A stretch of DNA of 13,594 nt, from the NCBI GenBank assembly GCA_020353135.1, contig CP070688.1, forward strand, positions 1,755,875 to 1,769,468. The letters run 5' to 3'. The notes below the pieces were generated by a model. The model did not search any database. It was not told the DNA's origin and saw nothing but the letters and a program-made list of their open reading frames with translations. The stretch comes from Chloroflexota bacterium. Lineage in GTDB: Bacteria; Chloroflexota; Anaerolineae; Promineifilales; Promineifilaceae. Every line of letters starts with the position of its first letter. Position 1 is the first letter of the stretch. Positions 12,830 to 13,594 of the stretch are shown here, piece by piece. The position numbers and the translations under genes were made by a program.

Positions 12830-13594
12830 ATGGCAAAGCAATTAGCGTTTTCTGAAGATGCGCGCCGCCGCCTCAAAGTTGGCGTCGACGCGTTGGCAGC
12901 GGCCGTGGCCACCACGCTCGGCCCCAAGGGTCGCAATGTGGCCCTGGATAAGAAGTTTGGCGCACCCACCATCACTCACGACGGCGTGACGGTAGCCAAA
13001 GAGATTGAACTTGAAGATCCCTATGAGAACATGGGCGCCCAGTTGCTCAAAGAAGCGGCAACGAAGACCAACGATATTGCGGGCGATGGCACCACGACCG
13101 CAACCGTGCTGGCTCAGAATATCGTCAACGAAGGCCTGAAGAACGTGGTCGCCGGCGCCAACCCTATGCTGCTCAAGCGCGGCATTGAAGCCGGCACCGA
13201 GGCCTTGTCCAAGAAGATCGCCGACATGGCGGTTTCCATCGACAGCACCGAAGAGATCGCTTCGGTTGCAGCCATCTCGGCCCAGGACCAGGAAATCGGC
13301 AAGCTTATCGCCGAGGTCATGGACAAAGTCGGCAAAGATGGCGTCATCACCGTCGAGGAGTCGCAGAGCCTCGAGTTCGAACAAGAGTACGTCGACGGTA
13401 TGCAATTTGACCGTGGCTACATCAGCCCCTATTTCATCACCGATTCCGACGCCATGGAAGCGGTAATCGACGAGGCACACATCCTGATCCATGACAAGAA
13501 GATCAGCTCGATGAAGGACCTGTTGCCGGTGCTCGAGCGCGTCCTGCAACACGGCAAGCCGTTGCTGATCGTTTCCGAGGACATCGAGGGCGAA
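12830..13594 (+). CDS. groEL: Chaperonin GroEL (Hsp60), 3' end beyond window
   Basis: The first 255 residues of an Hsp60 of about 540-550; the frame is open at the right window edge. The equatorial ATP-binding parts are complete: [10 protein letters not shown] (28-37) and the catalytic [10 protein letters not shown] (86-95, D87). [20 protein letters not shown] (45-64) and [17 protein letters not shown] (69-85) are typical. The intermediate domain and the start of the apical domain ([16 protein letters not shown], 187-202) follow. The ATG at 12830 is preceded by AGAGGAGAAA with good spacing and lies 26 bp after the groES stop. It refolds non-native proteins with GroES in the cytosol and is cotranscribed with groES. 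No internal defects are seen. Confidence 0.98.
   Translation, partial: MAKQLAFSEDARRRLKVGVDALAAAVATTLGPKGRNVALDKKFGAPTITHDGVTVAKEIELEDPYENMGAQLLKEAATKTNDIAGDGTTTATVLAQNIVNEGLKNVVAGANPMLLKRGIEAGTEALSKKIADMAVSIDSTEEIASVAAISAQDQEIGKLIAEVMDKVGKDGVITVEESQSLEFEQEYVDGMQFDRGYISPYFITDSDAMEAVIDEAHILIHDKKISSMKDLLPVLERVLQHGKPLLIVSEDIEGE

Noticed and set aside
12842..13552. Long minus-strand ORF (236 codons)
   Set aside because: Exactly antisense to groEL, with no family resemblance; it is a codon-usage shadow of the GC-rich chaperonin gene.
1..13594. Mobile elements, CRISPR, tRNA, prophage or defence genes
   Set aside because: No transposase, integrase, terminal inverted repeats, regularly spaced repeats or tRNA cloverleaf pattern was seen on either strand.

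Overview
This is a bacterial chromosomal window, moderately GC-rich, densely coded and made almost wholly of housekeeping and envelope genes. I see no phage, IS element, CRISPR array, tRNA or rRNA. The best guess for the source is Chloroflexota (Anaerolineae-like). This rests on three things: a very large GT-C-type membrane protein with repeated beta-sandwich modules beside an alkaline-phosphatase-superfamily phosphohydrolase, a PPOX/F420-type flavin or deazaflavin split-barrel protein, and a strong excess of GGCCGG/CCGGCC words. The placement is an inference and was not tested against any database.

Layout. On the minus strand, from 3.2 kb back to 1, lie a class-I glutamine amidotransferase of the gamma-Glu-GABA hydrolase type, glutamate racemase (murI), a split-barrel PPOX-type protein, and a ClpB-type disaggregase cut by the left window edge. 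rplS (ribosomal protein L19) stands alone at 3.4-3.7 kb with a candidate promoter and a clear intrinsic terminator. From 9.8 to 3.8 kb a minus-strand trio with short gaps encodes a polyprenyl-phosphate-type family-2 glycosyltransferase, a COG3379-type phosphohydrolase and a 1044-residue membrane protein. A second family-2 glycosyltransferase is divergent from this trio at 9.87-10.83 kb. A 313-bp non-coding stretch (10832-11144) follows and holds a strong promoter pattern immediately followed by an intrinsic terminator. After it come a membrane-anchored TPR protein and then groES-groEL, with groEL cut by the right edge.

How the genes fit together. Two protein-quality-control loci (clpB at the left end, groES-groEL at the right end) bracket a block for the envelope. 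MurI makes D-glutamate for peptidoglycan. The two GT2 enzymes, the phosphohydrolase and the large GT-C-like protein look like a small pathway for lipid-linked or surface glycan.

The most informative regulatory find is upstream of groES. A canonical TTGACA / extended -10 promoter is flanked by two CIRCE-like inverted repeats whose centres are 73 bp apart, close to seven helical turns. One is canonical in position just after the start site. The other is weaker and overlaps the stop codon of the preceding TPR gene. Other points worth checking are the promoter-terminator unit before the TPR gene, a polypurine minisatellite inside the large membrane protein gene, and several genes with a -10 box so close to the start codon that leaderless translation is likely. 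I found no convincing wholly new system.
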